Part shown: positions 9,229-19,736 of the stretch, one piece after another
Layout of the letters: the number at the start of each line of letters is the position of its first letter
Position numbering within the stretch: position 1 is the stretch's first letter
Origin: Macrosoma leucophasiata
Lineage: Eukaryota > Arthropoda > Insecta > Lepidoptera > Hedylidae
Direction: 5' to 3'
Assembly: GCA_036365455.1 (NCBI GenBank)
Contig: JAWQUS010000019.1
Coordinates: 11,322,001 to 11,386,000, forward strand
DNA length: 64,000 nt
The notes under the pieces: model-generated
Told to the model about the DNA's origin: nothing
What the model saw: only the letters and a program-made list of their open reading frames with translations
The model's database searches: none
Program-made: the position numbers and the translations under genes

Positions 9229-9756
9229 TGTATACAAATAAATAAAATTGGAGTGTTTGTTTGTAATATGAAAATAACCGCTTTTCGCTAAATGCATATG
9301 TATGTTTACACGGTACATATACCAAAACAACATTTTTCACTATTTTTGTTTGTCTGTTTGTTCTTGTAGGGTGTATCCCTACAGCTATGAATGATAGGTT
9401 GATTGATAGTTTTTGATAGATTGATGAAGTATTTATTTAAAACACATTTGATTTAAATTATATGCAATGATAGTGAGTGCGCGCGGTGCTTGATTATTGC
9501 GAACTGAAATATGATATAAGAATGGACGTCATGCGGGTAATAAGCTGATGGGACAAAATGTTCGGTGTTGCACCGTACAGTTCTTTCTAATCTCGGGAAC
9601 GGCTGAACCGATTTTGACGGGACTTTCACTGGCAGATAGGTCATGTAATAAGGAGTAACTTAGGCTACTTTTATACTTGCTGCGCCCACGACTTCGTCCA
9701 GGTAGATACTGAACAATCATAAATTCTCACGAGGACGAAGTCGCGGGCACAGCTAG
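9229..9756 (+). mobile_element. Lep1-type Helitron with an insertion
   Basis: Starts at a degraded end (TGTATACAAATAAATAAAA), shares GGAGTGTTTGTTTGTAATAT and the ATCTCGGGAACGGCTGAACC block with its relatives, and ends GCGGGCACAGCTAG followed by T. Its middle is split by a 214-bp element at 9366-9579. Confidence 0.7.
9366..9579. repeat. small insertion with imperfect TIRs in the Helitron
   Basis: Flanked by GTTCTT at 9360-9365 and 9580-9585, a likely 6-bp target duplication. The ends are imperfectly inverted (GTAGGGTGTA against GTACGGTGCA) and each forms a small hairpin. Comparison with the Helitrons at 2828 and 8063 shows it is extra sequence. Confidence 0.6.
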
Positions 9757-9890
9757 TAGGACATAATTTTGTGTACAAAGATTAATTTTTCAAATTTGTA
9801 CGCTCATGGGGGCGCAAGGGGGTTGCAGGGGCAGCTCTCTAGAGATAAAAAAGCGCAATTTACAGGAAAGCCTGACCTGTGTCATTAGTT

Positions 9891-10178
9891 ACTGGTGGTA
9901 GAGCTCCAGTGATGAAGCTCGAGAGCGTAGGCTCCACCGCATTATCTACTCTATTTGCCGCCAATTGTTAGAGTTCAGCACTATCGTGTTCCGGTTAGAT
10001 GGTAATGTATGGCTCCATAATAACTATCACAGAAGCAAAAGATCTTAGTCCCCAGAGGTTGCAAAGCATTTGCACTTTAACCTCTGGTTATTGTTTAGAT
10101 GTCTATAGGCTGCACTCATCACTTAACATCCATGTGTACTGCACGATTGTTTGCCTGCCACCACCATCAAAAAAAAGT
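9891..10178 (+). repeat. FamA element
   Basis: Near-complete plus-strand copy from ACTGGTGGTAGAGCTCCAG to an A8 tail, A2-like in its middle (GGTTAGATGGTAATGTATGG). Confidence 0.7.
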
Positions 10179-11152
10179 ATCTCATCCTAGATTTAAAATT
10201 GTTCTGTATTGGTCACGTGACCAACTTATCACTATTAATTTATTGTTTTGTATTTATTGAATGTAATTGAAAGCATTACAATCGATTTAACTAAATAGAA
10301 AATTCGAAAAAAAAAATTATCGCAGTATGGAATCAATATTTTGTACAAAATAAAGTAACTCAAGAAATTTCAAATCGTGCATCCATCCAGCATACTGGAT
10401 TGCGTTCCATTTTAAACAGCAAACGGTAGTTAACTACTGTCAAATAAAATGGAACCCAATTTACCCAATACACCGTACTGACGACACCTCCTGCAGGCCG
10501 CCTTTTTATTTCGAATCATAGCCTATGATAAAAAAAAAGAAAATATTCGCAATAAGCCCTCGTGAGTACACAAAACGAAACATATGCAAAATTCAGTCTC
10601 AATCCACACACAGAATCCACTTTATTCACAATTTATTGATGGCCGATAGAACTCAAATATAATTTGAAAACCTAACACAAATGTATCCAATAATTGGCTG
10701 TTTCAGAGCTATCGTTATTCTAATCACGAAGTCTATAAGAATATTTTCTTTGTATAAAACGATGGTCTTAAGCGACGCGTACGGTATTACGACGCCGAAT
10801 TTAATTTTCATACATTATTTTTTAATTTTAAGAAATGGAAAGAACAATTTGTTAAATTTATTTGTTACGAATAGAATATTTAAACTTAACTTGATAGATA
10901 AACTAGTTTTATTAATATTTTGTATAAATAAAAGCGCCACTTAAATAAAGAGTCGATAGATCAATTGTGATGAATAAATAACTGTCCACCCTTGTTTTTA
11001 ATGAAACATTAATGCTCACTGTATACAAAAAGACTAACAATAAATAAGACACGATATATTTTAGCCTTAAGTTGACTTGCTGACCTATTGTCTTCTGCCA
11101 TTTTTATCAGCAAAATTAATGATTAGTGACACAAAAAATGTAAATAAATAAT
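10179..11152. other. AT-rich stretch without a recognised gene
   Basis: No conserved coding signal. An 87-codon open frame at 10681-10944 has the Ile/Leu/Lys/Asn-rich composition of random AT-rich DNA. An imperfect hairpin sits at about 10398-10460 (ATTGCGTTCCATTTTA against TAAAATGGAACCCAAT), possibly a small MITE. CACGTGACC near 10213 is an isolated palindrome. Confidence 0.5.
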
Positions 11153-11468
11153 GTAGTGCAGAGAGTTTTGGCGGGAACCTTGAAAGAGGCGTATGGTGCT
11201 TTTATTTTATTTCATTTTCTTAGTGTATTTAAAAGTTATATTGAATAAAGTTGGTGGTATTTTGTTTGATATAGGTTTATTACAGTGCCCGTGTATAGTG
11301 AAATAGAATAACAGTGCGAAAGCACGACCTTTCAGGTTGCCTCCAAAACTCCATTGTAAATTTTCTGGTAAAGTAGCCATCGCTTTACTCGAATAACTGA
11401 CTGTAACTCACTTGACTGACATACTTATTAATACTTAATAAATAATTGATTGACTATATTATACTACC
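11153..11468 (+). repeat. repeat J copy 1 (possible solo LTR)
   Basis: Matches 30289-30611 on the opposite strand over its length: TTTTGGCGGGAACCTTGAAA, TTTATTACAGTGCCCGTGTA, ACGACCTTTCAGGTTGCCTC and CACTTGACTGACATACTT. Two copies with common ends and no coding sequence suggest an interspersed repeat; an LTR is only a guess. Confidence 0.55.
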
Positions 11469-11564
11469 TTTACGCTGCTTTAAGAATATGAAATATCGTT
11501 TTACTTGACACTGGCAATATGCGTAACAGCGATGCCATAATAATAATAAAAAAAATAAATAAAT

Positions 11565-11745
11565 AAATGTAGTGCAGCAACCAGTGACGCAGCTCAATTG
11601 TGAAGGCATAACCACATTACACATTCTGCTCGTCTCTAGATCGTGTTAACATACGGGCCCTTATCATTTTTATTACTGATACATAACAATTATATACATT
11701 ACAACTTAAGCCTCAGGAGTGGCAATGAATTTACGTTGCCATCTT
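11565..11745 (+). repeat. FamA, strongly degenerate
   Basis: Weak match to the FamA start (CAGTGACGCAGCTC, GGCATAACCACATTAC) and middle (AAGCCTCAGGAGTGGCAAT). Confidence 0.45.
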
Positions 11746-11851
11746 TGATTTTCAAGAAGATGTTATTAACAATATTCACTTACTAACTTGTGTACTGTTG
11801 GCCTTGGTTGCCATTTCATTGTGTCAAAAAATGGCACTGTTATTTAAATTT

Positions 11852-12064
11852 ACTGGTGGTAGAGTTCTAGTGTCGGAACTCAAGATCATAGGCACAACTG
11901 AATTACTTAATCTATCTGCGGCCAATGACAAGTGTACGTGTACATTGTCGAGTGGCAATGCATCTACATTTAAAGCATCAGTTTTTGTGTAGATGTCAAT
12001 TATTCATTTACTCGTACCATCAATTTGAACTACACGCATGTATGCTACCATTACGAAAAAAAGT
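11852..12064 (+). repeat. FamA, degenerate
   Basis: Starts at the conserved ACTGGTGGTAGAG, then diverges; GGCAATGCATCTACATTT and an A-rich tail keep the family order. It appears older than the near-consensus copies. Confidence 0.6.
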
Positions 12065-12121
12065 GTGCGTGTGTATCAGCTAGTAGTCTGTTCGATACAT
12101 TTGCTAACTACTTTGTGTTAA

Positions 12122-12760
12122 CACTCTGGTTATTTATTATCTATGTTTCGTAATTCGAACGTACCCTCAGATTTTGGATTGGTGTGAGCCGTGCAACCGC
12201 ATATTAGGAAATTAAAAAAGTATAAAAGCGCGGGATCGAGGACGATCACGTAATTGCGCGGTGTGCATAATTACGGAGATTTTTTATGTATAATCGAGCC
12301 ATCCGCCATCAGGAGTGTGTGTTTTGATTGTCCTGAACGGATCGAGGACTAGTAGTGCCGCGGTGTTACGCGTCGGGTTAATCGGATTCGGTGGTTGTTG
12401 TGTGTACGTTTTGCGTGACTGCCATAGTGGGACACCGACCACGCGTCGCCATTGGGAGAAACAGGTCACTCGACAGGACACAAATTAAGTACCCTTTTTC
12501 TTTGTTCCCTTTCTTTGTCTAATATAAACGTTTTAATTCCCTCCTCTGGGGATCCCCTACCCCCCATAACCTAGACTGACTGACGGTGACCTAGGTACTT
12601 CGTGGCAGAAGTCCATCGCATCGGTAAGTACCTAGTGATAATAGGCTACTGAGTCAGATAGGTAGGGCTAGGTGTAGTTTTTGCCATCGGGATACCGAAC
12701 CCTCTATGTACGGCACATAGTAAAATAATGTCCCAGGTATTCCAGTAAGACTATGAGCGA
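12122..12760 (+). promoter_or_regulatory. possible LTR-like or promoter region
   Basis: A clear TATAAAAG at 12221-12228 follows AT-rich DNA and is followed by GC-richer sequence and then pyrimidine-rich CCTCCTCTGGGGATCCCC. CTTCGTGGCAGAAGTCC near 12600 could be a primer-binding-site region of an LTR element. No gag/pol frame follows and no second LTR was found. Confidence 0.25.
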
Positions 12761-12910
12761 TGCATAATAATATCAATTTATGCTAACATTATTAGTGTCT
12801 GGGCACAAGACCGATAACCTCAGGACATTACTGCGACAAAATGATTGGACAAATTTACTGCGACGCATTGGTAAAATCCTGTAAAGTTATTTAGCTATTA
12901 TCTTCACGTC

Positions 12911-13128
12911 TGGGGTGCGACCGCCTATCGTCATTGCTATTGTCGTTGTCAAATTTTTATGTCGATTTTTGCTTTAACTAAATAACAATAATCGAAATAA
13001 TCTACCATAACGAAAGCAAGAAAAACAATCAGATTATCTCTACTGCTTTTAAAGGAGCTACAAATCGACATGGAAATTCGACAGCAATGACAACGACAAC
13101 AGCAATGTTGATAGGCGGTCGCACCCCA
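12911..13128. repeat. MITE Q copy 1, long TIRs
   Basis: Ends are complementary over about 60 bp: TGGGGTGCGACCGCCTATC at the left and GATAGGCGGTCGCACCCCA at the right, followed by CATTGCT/TGTCGTTGTC repeats. The interior (AAAACAATCAGATTATCTC, TTTTAAAGGAGCTACAAAT) recurs in copy 2 at 51163-51630. Confidence 0.8.
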
Positions 13129-13130
13129 GG

Positions 13131-13525
13131 TCTCTAACGGGTAGAAAGAGACTGTGGAGCGCCGGATACCCCGGTCCTGATACACCTCCCGTGACTCATC
13201 TAACTTCATCATTCTCTTCATACATGCGCGCCGATTCCTAAGACTGTTGACCGCACCATCAGACGGAACTCGACCTATTTGGTCATGGTAAGTCAGTTTT
13301 GGTCTTCCTGGACCTCTGCAACCATCCACATTCGCATTGTATATCTGTTTAGTCATTCCTCATTCGAATTATTTTCTATATGTGCGAACCATCGCATGCC
13401 TTTTTCGTTCACACAAAGCCTCTTTCTTACATCTTCATTACGAACGCGATCGGTGAGCGATACACCTGCTACCGCAGATCTTGCGCAAGGATCTCATCTG
13501 GACCGCGTTTAATTTACTTTCATGC
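13131..13525 (-). pseudogene. LINE3 reverse transcriptase C-terminal tail
   Basis: On the minus strand it encodes the distal part of the polymerase: VRNEDVRKRLCVNEK, WFAHIENNSNEEWTKQIYN, the conserved GCRGPGRPKLTYHDQIG and SLRNRRACMKRMMKLDE. The same segments occur at 17390-17760 and 23262-23450. Only the end of the protein is present (5' truncated), without catalytic motifs. Confidence 0.75.
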
Positions 13526-13567
13526 TCCTTCCTGCATTCCATATAAAATCTTTTTTTTTTAATTTAA

Positions 13568-13748
13568 TAAAAGTGGCAATCAAGCATACAGTTTACATTG
13601 ATGTTTAGTGATAACTGCAGCCTAAAGACACCCACACAATGACCAGAGGTCAAAATGCAGATGCGCTGCCAATCCTGAGGCATTAGGTGTTATGCCTCTG
13701 TGCCGGAAATTACAGGGCCGTACATTACCACCTGGCCGAAACACGAAT
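13568..13748 (-). repeat. FamA fragment
   Basis: 3' half of FamA on the minus strand from a poly-T (A tail) to CCACCTGGCCGAAACACG. It then folds back into a short plus-strand repeat of the same segment (TTCCGGTCAGGTGGTAATA). Confidence 0.65.
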
Positions 13749-13786
13749 TCCGGTCAGGTGGTAATACGTGGTAATACTGTGGTACG

Positions 13787-13832
13787 GCGTTGGAGTAAGT
13801 ACAGAATTATGTACGGCTAGTCGTAGTATTTT
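13787..13832 (-). repeat. LINE3 coding fragment
   Basis: Matches the complement of 17278-17324 (GCGTTGGAGTAAGTACAG, TTATGTACGGCTAGTCG), so a short piece of the LINE3 RT region survives here. Confidence 0.6.
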
Positions 13833-13908
13833 GCTATTTTATGAAAAAAAGATAATTAACTGCATTAGTAGTCCTGTGGTAAAAGGTCTTTTAAACGATG
13901 TGAGTTTT

Positions 13909-14431
13909 ACTGGTGGTAGAGCTCCAGTGACGGAGCTCGCGGGCGTAAGCACCACCGCATTACCTATTATATTTTGCCGCTTAATTTTTTAATTTTTTTT
14001 TTTATGTAATGGAAGTAGCAAACAAGCATGCAGTTCACATTGATGTTAAGTGATGACTGCAGCCTATAGACACCCACAAAAAGACCAAGGTCAAAATGCA
14101 GATGCGTTACCACTCCTGAGGCCTAAGATGTTATGCCTCTGTGTCGGAAATTACAGGGCCGTACGTTACCTCCTGACCGGAACACGATAGTGCTGAACAC
14201 TACCATTTAGTGGCAAGTATATTAGGCAGTATTCAGCAGTATCGTGTTCCGGTCAGGTGATAATACGATATTGTAATCTCCGGCACAGAGGCATAACACA
14301 TTAGGCCTCAGGAGTGGTATCGCATCTGCATTTTGACCTTGGTCTTCGGGTGAGTGTCTATAGGCTGCAGTCATCACCTAACATCAATGTGAGCTTCATG
14401 CTTGTTTGGCATTTTCATATTATGAAAAAAA
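13909..14431 (+). repeat. FamA element split by another FamA copy
   Basis: The plus-strand element runs 13909-13982, stops at TTGCCGCTTA, and resumes at 14224 with TATTCAGCAGTATCGTGTTC to an A8 tail. The gap is filled by a minus-strand FamA. Confidence 0.65.
13983..14223 (-). repeat. 5'-truncated FamA inserted in FamA
   Basis: It begins on the plus strand with poly-T (its A tail) and ends at GCGGCAAGTATATTAGGC-like sequence, lacking its own 5' end. A tailed, 5'-truncated copy is what target-primed reverse transcription produces. Confidence 0.65.
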
Positions 14432-15031
14432 GCTAAACAAACTTTCGAAAAAAAAAATTCAACACACTCCGTGCAAAGCCTGTCCAAGTCACAATGTATT
14501 AAATGTAATTAAGTACCTCTTGATACCCAATTTGGAAAATACAGGCCATAAAACCATACTAATGCCATAGCGAAGATGTTCGTAAATCAGAATCAAATTA
14601 ATTTCTCTAAAGTGCATTTAATGAGTGAATTGAGGGTGGGTCCTCAGTGCAAAAACTAGACAATAAGACAATAGTGGCAGTAGCCCGAGGTGGCGTTCAT
14701 TTGCTCTATATACACTCGCCGAGAGCGGCCGATTTTATGTCGGAATGAACAATTCTTTTGTGATTTATCCAATAATTATGTGAGTGATTAAAAAAATACA
14801 AAACACGCGAGAAATGCCGTTTGCAAAATTATTTTCAGTATTGTGAATAAATAATATGAAAATGGCACACTAGTATCTATACTACTATCTATACTACTAG
14901 TAGATATACAGTTTTTGGTAGGGGCAGTCCTTAGACGTTTATTTTTAAAAACAAAAGGTCTCATTGTATATAATGCATATACAATATACATGAGTATGAG
15001 TAAAACCAGATCACTTGTCATATATTTAAGA
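14432..15031. other. no recognised gene
   Basis: Unique sequence. A small repeat TATCTATACTAC x2 followed by the palindrome ACTACTAGTAG lies at about 14874-14903. Open frames of 77 and 119 codons here have no recognisable domain and the second runs into a Helitron. Confidence 0.5.
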
Positions 15032-15240
15032 CTAGCAGCCCGCCCCGGCTCCGCGTATTTGCAATGTTACCTACCCTCTCTTATTCATCTTAGCGTGATG
15101 TTATTAAAGCCTACCTCGATAAATAGGCTATCTAACACTGAAACAATTTTTCAAATCGGACAAGTTGTTTCTGAGATTAGCGCGTTCAAACAAACAAACA
15201 AACTCTTCAGCTTTATAATATTAGTATATAGAAGTATAGA
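15032..15240 (-). mobile_element. Helitron-like non-autonomous element
   Basis: On the minus strand the 5' side is TCTATACTTCTATATACTAA, the middle is the widespread insect block GTTTGTTTGAACGCGCTAAT, and the 3' end is a GC hairpin followed by GCTGCTAG|T. This matches a non-autonomous Helitron family common in insect genomes, from memory. Confidence 0.6.
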
Positions 15241-15426
15241 CGAACGCGTGTCAGTTCGTTTAAAATACCGGTAAGTAGTAGTGTTTAGCGCTGTCATTTT
15301 TCTGTTATGTGTCGCACATAAACAACAAAATGACAATTAAATCTCATGACCTTTAAAGTACAATGATACCAAAATAAAATTATATATTTTTATAAATATT
15401 TAAAGATTTTAGTTATTGTGAAATGT

Positions 15427-15650
15427 TAAAATATTAACAAATATCTTGGTGCAACCCAGGCTAACTAGAGCAAGATAATGCTTAATACGCCATTTGGCGG
15501 CAAATAAATTAAGCGATGCGGTGATGTGTCGAGCTCTTACAATAACTTTAACTTTAATAAATATCTTGGTGCAACCCAGGCTTACATGGTAAATATGGTA
15601 ATGTATGGCCCCGTAATAACTATCACAGAGACAACAAAATAACTTCTATT
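15427..15650. repeat. mosaic of MITE K ends and FamA-A2 pieces
   Basis: ATATCTTGGTGCAACCCAGG occurs twice (15441-15462 and 15562-15583), each the outer end of a MITE K arm. Between them is a minus-strand A2 fragment (CATTTGGCGGCAAATA), and after them a plus-strand A2 fragment (GTAATGTATGGCCCCGTAAT). Confidence 0.55.
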
Positions 15651-16112
15651 TCTATTTCTATTTATCTGTGAATAACATCACCCAAATACTGTAATAAGAG
15701 GGCTTAGTAATAATTTTACTGAGATTTAAATTAATTATAATAATGAATCTTTATTGCATAAACCTATCCATTTGAAAGCTCATCGCACGCGAGAAAATAT
15801 CATTAGTGACAGAGACGGTGCGGAAAAGAGGCTTTCACAGAGTGCATTCGCAATGAGATACATCTTATAATTATTCATTTCCACCCTCCCAGACTTTTGG
15901 CAGTCTTGAATTTCAACCCTCTCACTTATTGGAGGTGAATTAAAGTGTGGTTTGTAAGACCGGGTTGTAATTTATATTGTTATATTTACGTCTCAAATGC
16001 TCGATCAAATTTATGCTGTTTGGTTTGGGTATTCTTTAATAATAAAATATGAATTGTTTGGTTTGCTCCTTAGTCCCCTATATCAGAACATCAATACATT
16101 TTCTACGGATAC
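15651..16112. other. no recognised gene
   Basis: AT-rich unique sequence after a short TTTCTA microsatellite. Nothing supported. Confidence 0.45.
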
Positions 16113-16475
16113 CAATACCTGCCTCGTTGGCCCAACGGCCAGAATCGAGATGGTGAAGCATGCGATCCCGGGTTCGATTCCCAGGTCGGGAACATCTGTT
16201 ATTGGGTTTTTCTATAAGAAAATTCCTAGTAATAGCCCCGAGTTTGGTACCCATGTCTCGGAGAGCACGTAAAACCGTCGGCCCTATGCTCGTTCTCCTT
16301 CCGATCGTGTCGGCTTGCCATCCCATTGGACTACGAGATTGTGGGTATAAAGAGTGCACCTATTTTTTCCCATATACCTGTGCACTGTGTTATATCTCCC
16401 GTGCAATTGGCTAGTCTCCATTGAGATTGGCCACCGTGGCCGAAATTCGGTCCGGTAGACATTATTGCAGACCTG
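16113..16475 (+). mobile_element. tRNA-derived SINE (SINE-L)
   Basis: The head contains box A-like TTGGCCCAACGGCCAGAAT and a strong box B GGGTTCGATTCCCAGG. The body carries GTCTCGGAGAGCACGTAAA and GTGCACCTATTTTT, and the tail reads GTCTCCATTGAGATTGGCCA to CGGTCCGGTAGACATTATTG. This is a familiar lepidopteran SINE structure. Open frames across it are shadows. Confidence 0.8.
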
Positions 16476-16739
16476 CGAACAGTTAATAATAAAACAGAAG
16501 GCTACAGTTTTTATATAGTTTTTATTTTTCTTCGTAATAATGGTAACGAACAAGCATATCGTTCACATGTTTATGCCGTGTAATGTCTAAAGGTGAGTCA
16601 AGAGTCTTCAAAATTGGCGTTCATACATGAAGTGAATGATAAATATAGAAAAGACACAACGGTTAAACTAGAAATGGTATATATTGCGCTTTATGCCCTC
16701 CATCCACACCGTAAAGGTCTTTAAGATACACATACTTAT

Positions 16740-17800
16740 ACATTAACAGTCAGTCCATGTATGTGGACTGTCAAGCATGTGTGCGGGTAGATGGTAACAT
16801 GTCACCCTGGTTTGATGTTAACATGGATGTCAGACAGGGTTGCGTGCTTTCGTCTAGGCTGTTTATCATATATCTAGACAAATGCCTCAAGAGTGTGAAG
16901 TTGATGGTTGTGGGAGTTCGTATGGGTGACTTAGTGGTAAACTGTCTGCTTTACGCAGATGATGCGGTAATTGTTAGCTCTACACCATCTGGGCTACAAG
17001 CACTAGACACAGTCATGAAAGAGGATTGAATGGAGAAAGGCTTTCAATTGAATGTGGATAAAACTAAAGTATTAGTATTTGAAATAGATGAACAGAGAAC
17101 AAATGCAAGGGTAGTAGTAGATGATGCAGTGTTAGAACAGATGGATGAAATTGTTTATCTTGGATGTGCTTTTAGCAAGGATGGTAGGTACACCACTGAC
17201 ATAGAAAGAAGAGTGCTTGCTGGGAATTGCGTGAATGGAGCGTTGGGTAAGCTGGTAGAATCTAAACATCTCAGCCAGCGGGCTCGACTAGCCGTACATA
17301 ATGCTGTACTTACTCCAACGCTTTTTATGGAAGCGAGAGCTGCGTATGCAGGAAAGAGCATGAAAATAAGTTAAACGCGGTCGAGATGAGATCTTTGCGT
17401 AAGATCTGCGGTGTATCACTCACCGATCGCGTTCGTAATGAAGATGTAAGAAAGAGGCTTTGTGTGAATGATAGTATCGGTGTAAAAATGAAAAAGGCAT
17501 GCTCCGATGGTTCGGGAATATAGAAAGAATGTCGAATGAGCGAATGACTAAACAGATATACAATGCGAATGTGGATGGTTGCAGAGGCCTAGGAAGACCA
17601 AAACTGACCTACCATGACTAAATAGGTCGAGTTCTGTCTGATGGTGGGGTCAAAAGTCTTAGGAATCGGCGTGCATATATGAAGAGAATGATGAAGGTAG
17701 ACGAGGCACGAGAGGTTTGTCAGGACCGGGATATCTGGTGCTCTACACTCTCTGCCGACCCCGTTAGGGACCTGGCGTAAAGATACATACATTAACATAG
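16740..17800 (+). mobile_element. LINE3: APE-class non-LTR retrotransposon, 5' truncated
   Basis: RT coding part, C-terminal tail and a 3' end CTGCCGACCCCGTTAGGGAC...GTAAAGATACATACATT. The 3' tail is the sequence shared with SINE-B. A minus-strand FamA tail fragment (16531-16575) lies just upstream. Confidence 0.8.
16757..17515 (+). pseudogene. LINE3 reverse transcriptase
   Basis: Motif B region SPWFDVNMDVRQGCVLSSRL, motif C NCLLYADDAVIV with intact YADD, then ACED-free linker, FQLNVDKTKVLVF, the thumb YLGCAFSKDGRYTTDIERR and AVLTPTLFMEARAAY. A TGA at 17027-17029 is in frame, and near 17371 the frame shifts to LNAVEMRSLRKICGVSLTDR. The fingers and motif A are missing at the 5' side. Inactive, but family-typical and fairly well preserved. 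Confidence 0.8.
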
Positions 17801-18130
17801 TAATATTCTGAAATAAGCATATTTTTTCCGTATTAACCTTGACTCGTTTCATTACCCGAAGCGAACGACATGAAATAATTTCATTTCCGCGCCGCTTATT
17901 TGTCAAAAGGTAATGTCATTTTATTACACAACTAAGCCGGTCTTACGGCTGTTCCGGCGTTACTTTGATATATCTTAATGCCAGTCTGTTGCTTTTATTA
18001 CTTTTGACGTTCAGTCTAATATAAATGAGAAGCTTCGTATGTTGACATGATAATTAAAAAGGGAATTTAATGTTTCATATAATTATTTCACAAGCATACA
18101 ACAAAACCCTTATCGAGGATAACTTGAATA
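17801..18130. other. no recognised gene
   Basis: Unique AT-rich DNA between two LINE3 ends, nothing supported. Confidence 0.45.
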
Positions 18131-18240
18131 TATGTATCTTCACGCCAGGTCCCTAACAGGGCAGGCAGAGAGTGTAGAGCGCCAGATAACCCGGTTCAGA
18201 CACACCTCCCCTCATCTACATTCATCATTCTCTTCATCTC
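18131..18240 (-). repeat. LINE3 3' tail fragment
   Basis: Reverse complement of the LINE3 end: ATCTTCACGCCAGGTCCCTA, GAGTGTAGAGCGCCAGATA and TCATCATTCTCTTCAT. Confidence 0.75.
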
Positions 18241-18258
18241 AAAAGGGAAAATGAGACA

Positions 18259-18532
18259 TTTTTTTTTTCTTGTTATGGAAGTGGCATACAAGCATGCAGT
18301 TCACATTGATGTTAAGTGATGACTGCAGCCTATAGACACCCACACGAAGACCAAGGTCAAAATGCAGATGCGTTGCCACTCCTGATGCCACTGTGCCGGA
18401 AATTACAGGGCCGTACATTACCACCTGACCGGAACACGATAGTGCTGAACACTACCATTTAGCGGCAAGTATATTAGGTAATGCGGTGGTGCCTACGCCC
18501 GCGAGCTCCGGCACTGGAGCTCTATCACCAGT
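18259..18532 (-). repeat. FamA element, near full length
   Basis: Begins with poly-T (A tail) and runs to GAGCTCTATCACCAGT, the conserved FamA 5' end. Subfamily A1. Confidence 0.8.
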
Positions 18533-18639
18533 AAAATTACATTCTACTGATATACTTATTTACATTAGTATATTATATTTAGTTTTATTTTAGTGATATG
18601 CCTGACTATACATATATTTTTATCTTGTTTGACGTGTAA

Positions 18640-19072
18640 ATCAATCGTAATTCACTTTAATTTATTTTGCTTGTTTTTGACGTGTCATAAGAGGTGCCCC
18701 ATCAGGAAAGTTAGCGTATCTGATGAAAAAAGTAAAATCGCCCAATTGTGTGATCTGTGGGAAAATTGAAGACGTCTTCCAACTCTTGGTGGAATATGTC
18801 GAATCGAAAGAGAACAATTTTTGAGTCGTTTTGGTATTAATAGGCTAGATATGAGTTATGTTCAGGGTGTTCTGTGTAATCCTAATTCTGATGAAACTGT
18901 GCACTTGTGTAGTATAATGGAATGTCGCCAGTAAACTACACAATTGCATACCTATTGTACTTTTGATTTTTAGTATGTAAATGGGTGTTTTGTATACATT
19001 TTGATACAAATTGACAAAAATCCCCAAATTAATAAAGAAAATTATAAATGAGTTTCTGATTCTGATTCATAC
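18640..19072 (+). mobile_element. LINE5 3' end
   Basis: A 3' untranslated region ending in TTTCTGATTCTGATTC follows a short coding remnant. A TCTGAT simple-repeat tail suggests a non-LTR element different from LINE1-3. Confidence 0.55.
18690..18823 (+). pseudogene. LINE5 C-terminal zinc-knuckle-like remnant
   Basis: The frame reads GKLAYLMKKVKSPNCVICGK then IEDVFQLLVEY and stops. It resembles the CxxC...H...C module at the C-terminus of R1/Jockey-type polymerases (usual form CxxCG..ED..HLL.EC), here with His and the last Cys lost (Q and Y). Inactive remnant. Confidence 0.5.
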
Positions 19073-19209
19073 ATGCACGCCAATTCATAAACTTGTCTAT
19101 CTGGCTATCACGGCTAGTTTGCTTTGAAATAACTGGTTTAATCAAATTGGGATTTGGTATAAATATCTAAATTAATTACATTGCGGTCACGTTTGAATGT
19201 TAACAAATT

Positions 19210-19370
19210 TATAGGTGGTAGGGTTCCAATGTAGGAGCTATAAGACACCGCCGCATTTCCTATTCTATATGCTACCAAATGGTAGTACCGGAACAAGATA
19301 GTATTCAGTCACTATCTGTTGATGCTAATGTATGGCCCCGTAATAACTACGAGTATTACAGATACCATAA
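19210..19370 (+). repeat. FamA, degenerate A2
   Basis: GGTGGTAGGGTTCCAATGTAG through GGTAATGTATGG-like (GCTAATGTATGGCCCCGTAA); 3' part missing. Confidence 0.5.
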
Positions 19371-19736
19371 CAACTAACGTTATACACGTTCGTTTTCTTT
19401 AGACTGTGATATGGGTGTAAGTAACTGGAACGCATCAAGCGAAACACGTTCTCCATAAATGACAAAACTATGAATCTATTACCCTTTTTACTTTGACAGG
19501 GCCCCCGTAAAAACTCAGATAATGATAAGATATAAAAATATCCGTCCGTCCCGGATTGGATGTCGATAGGGGTCAGTCTTTACTACCTTCACGGATGTAC
19601 GCTAAAGAGACCTTCAATTTTGTTGAACACATTTTAAGTGGACCCTAAATAAACTAGGTGACCCGGGACTTAGTTAAGAACTTTGAGATAAGCATTTTTC
19701 CTTTATAATGTAAATTGGAAATAAGTGATAAAAAAA
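19371..19736. other. no recognised gene
   Basis: Unique sequence without coding or repeat signal that I recognise. Confidence 0.45.

Larger units (their letters stand above)
12890..13525 (-). mobile_element. LINE3 3' end fragment, split by MITE Q
   Basis: Reverse complement of the LINE3 3' region seen at 17375-17795: coding end, then the tail TCTCTACCCGTTAGAGACC... that continues past the MITE as CGTGAAGATAATAG. The MITE at 12911-13128 interrupts the tail. Confidence 0.75.

Noticed and set aside
10681..10944. 87-codon open frame as a gene
   Set aside because: Composition typical of AT-rich non-coding DNA (Ile, Leu, Asn, Lys), no domain, no conserved context.
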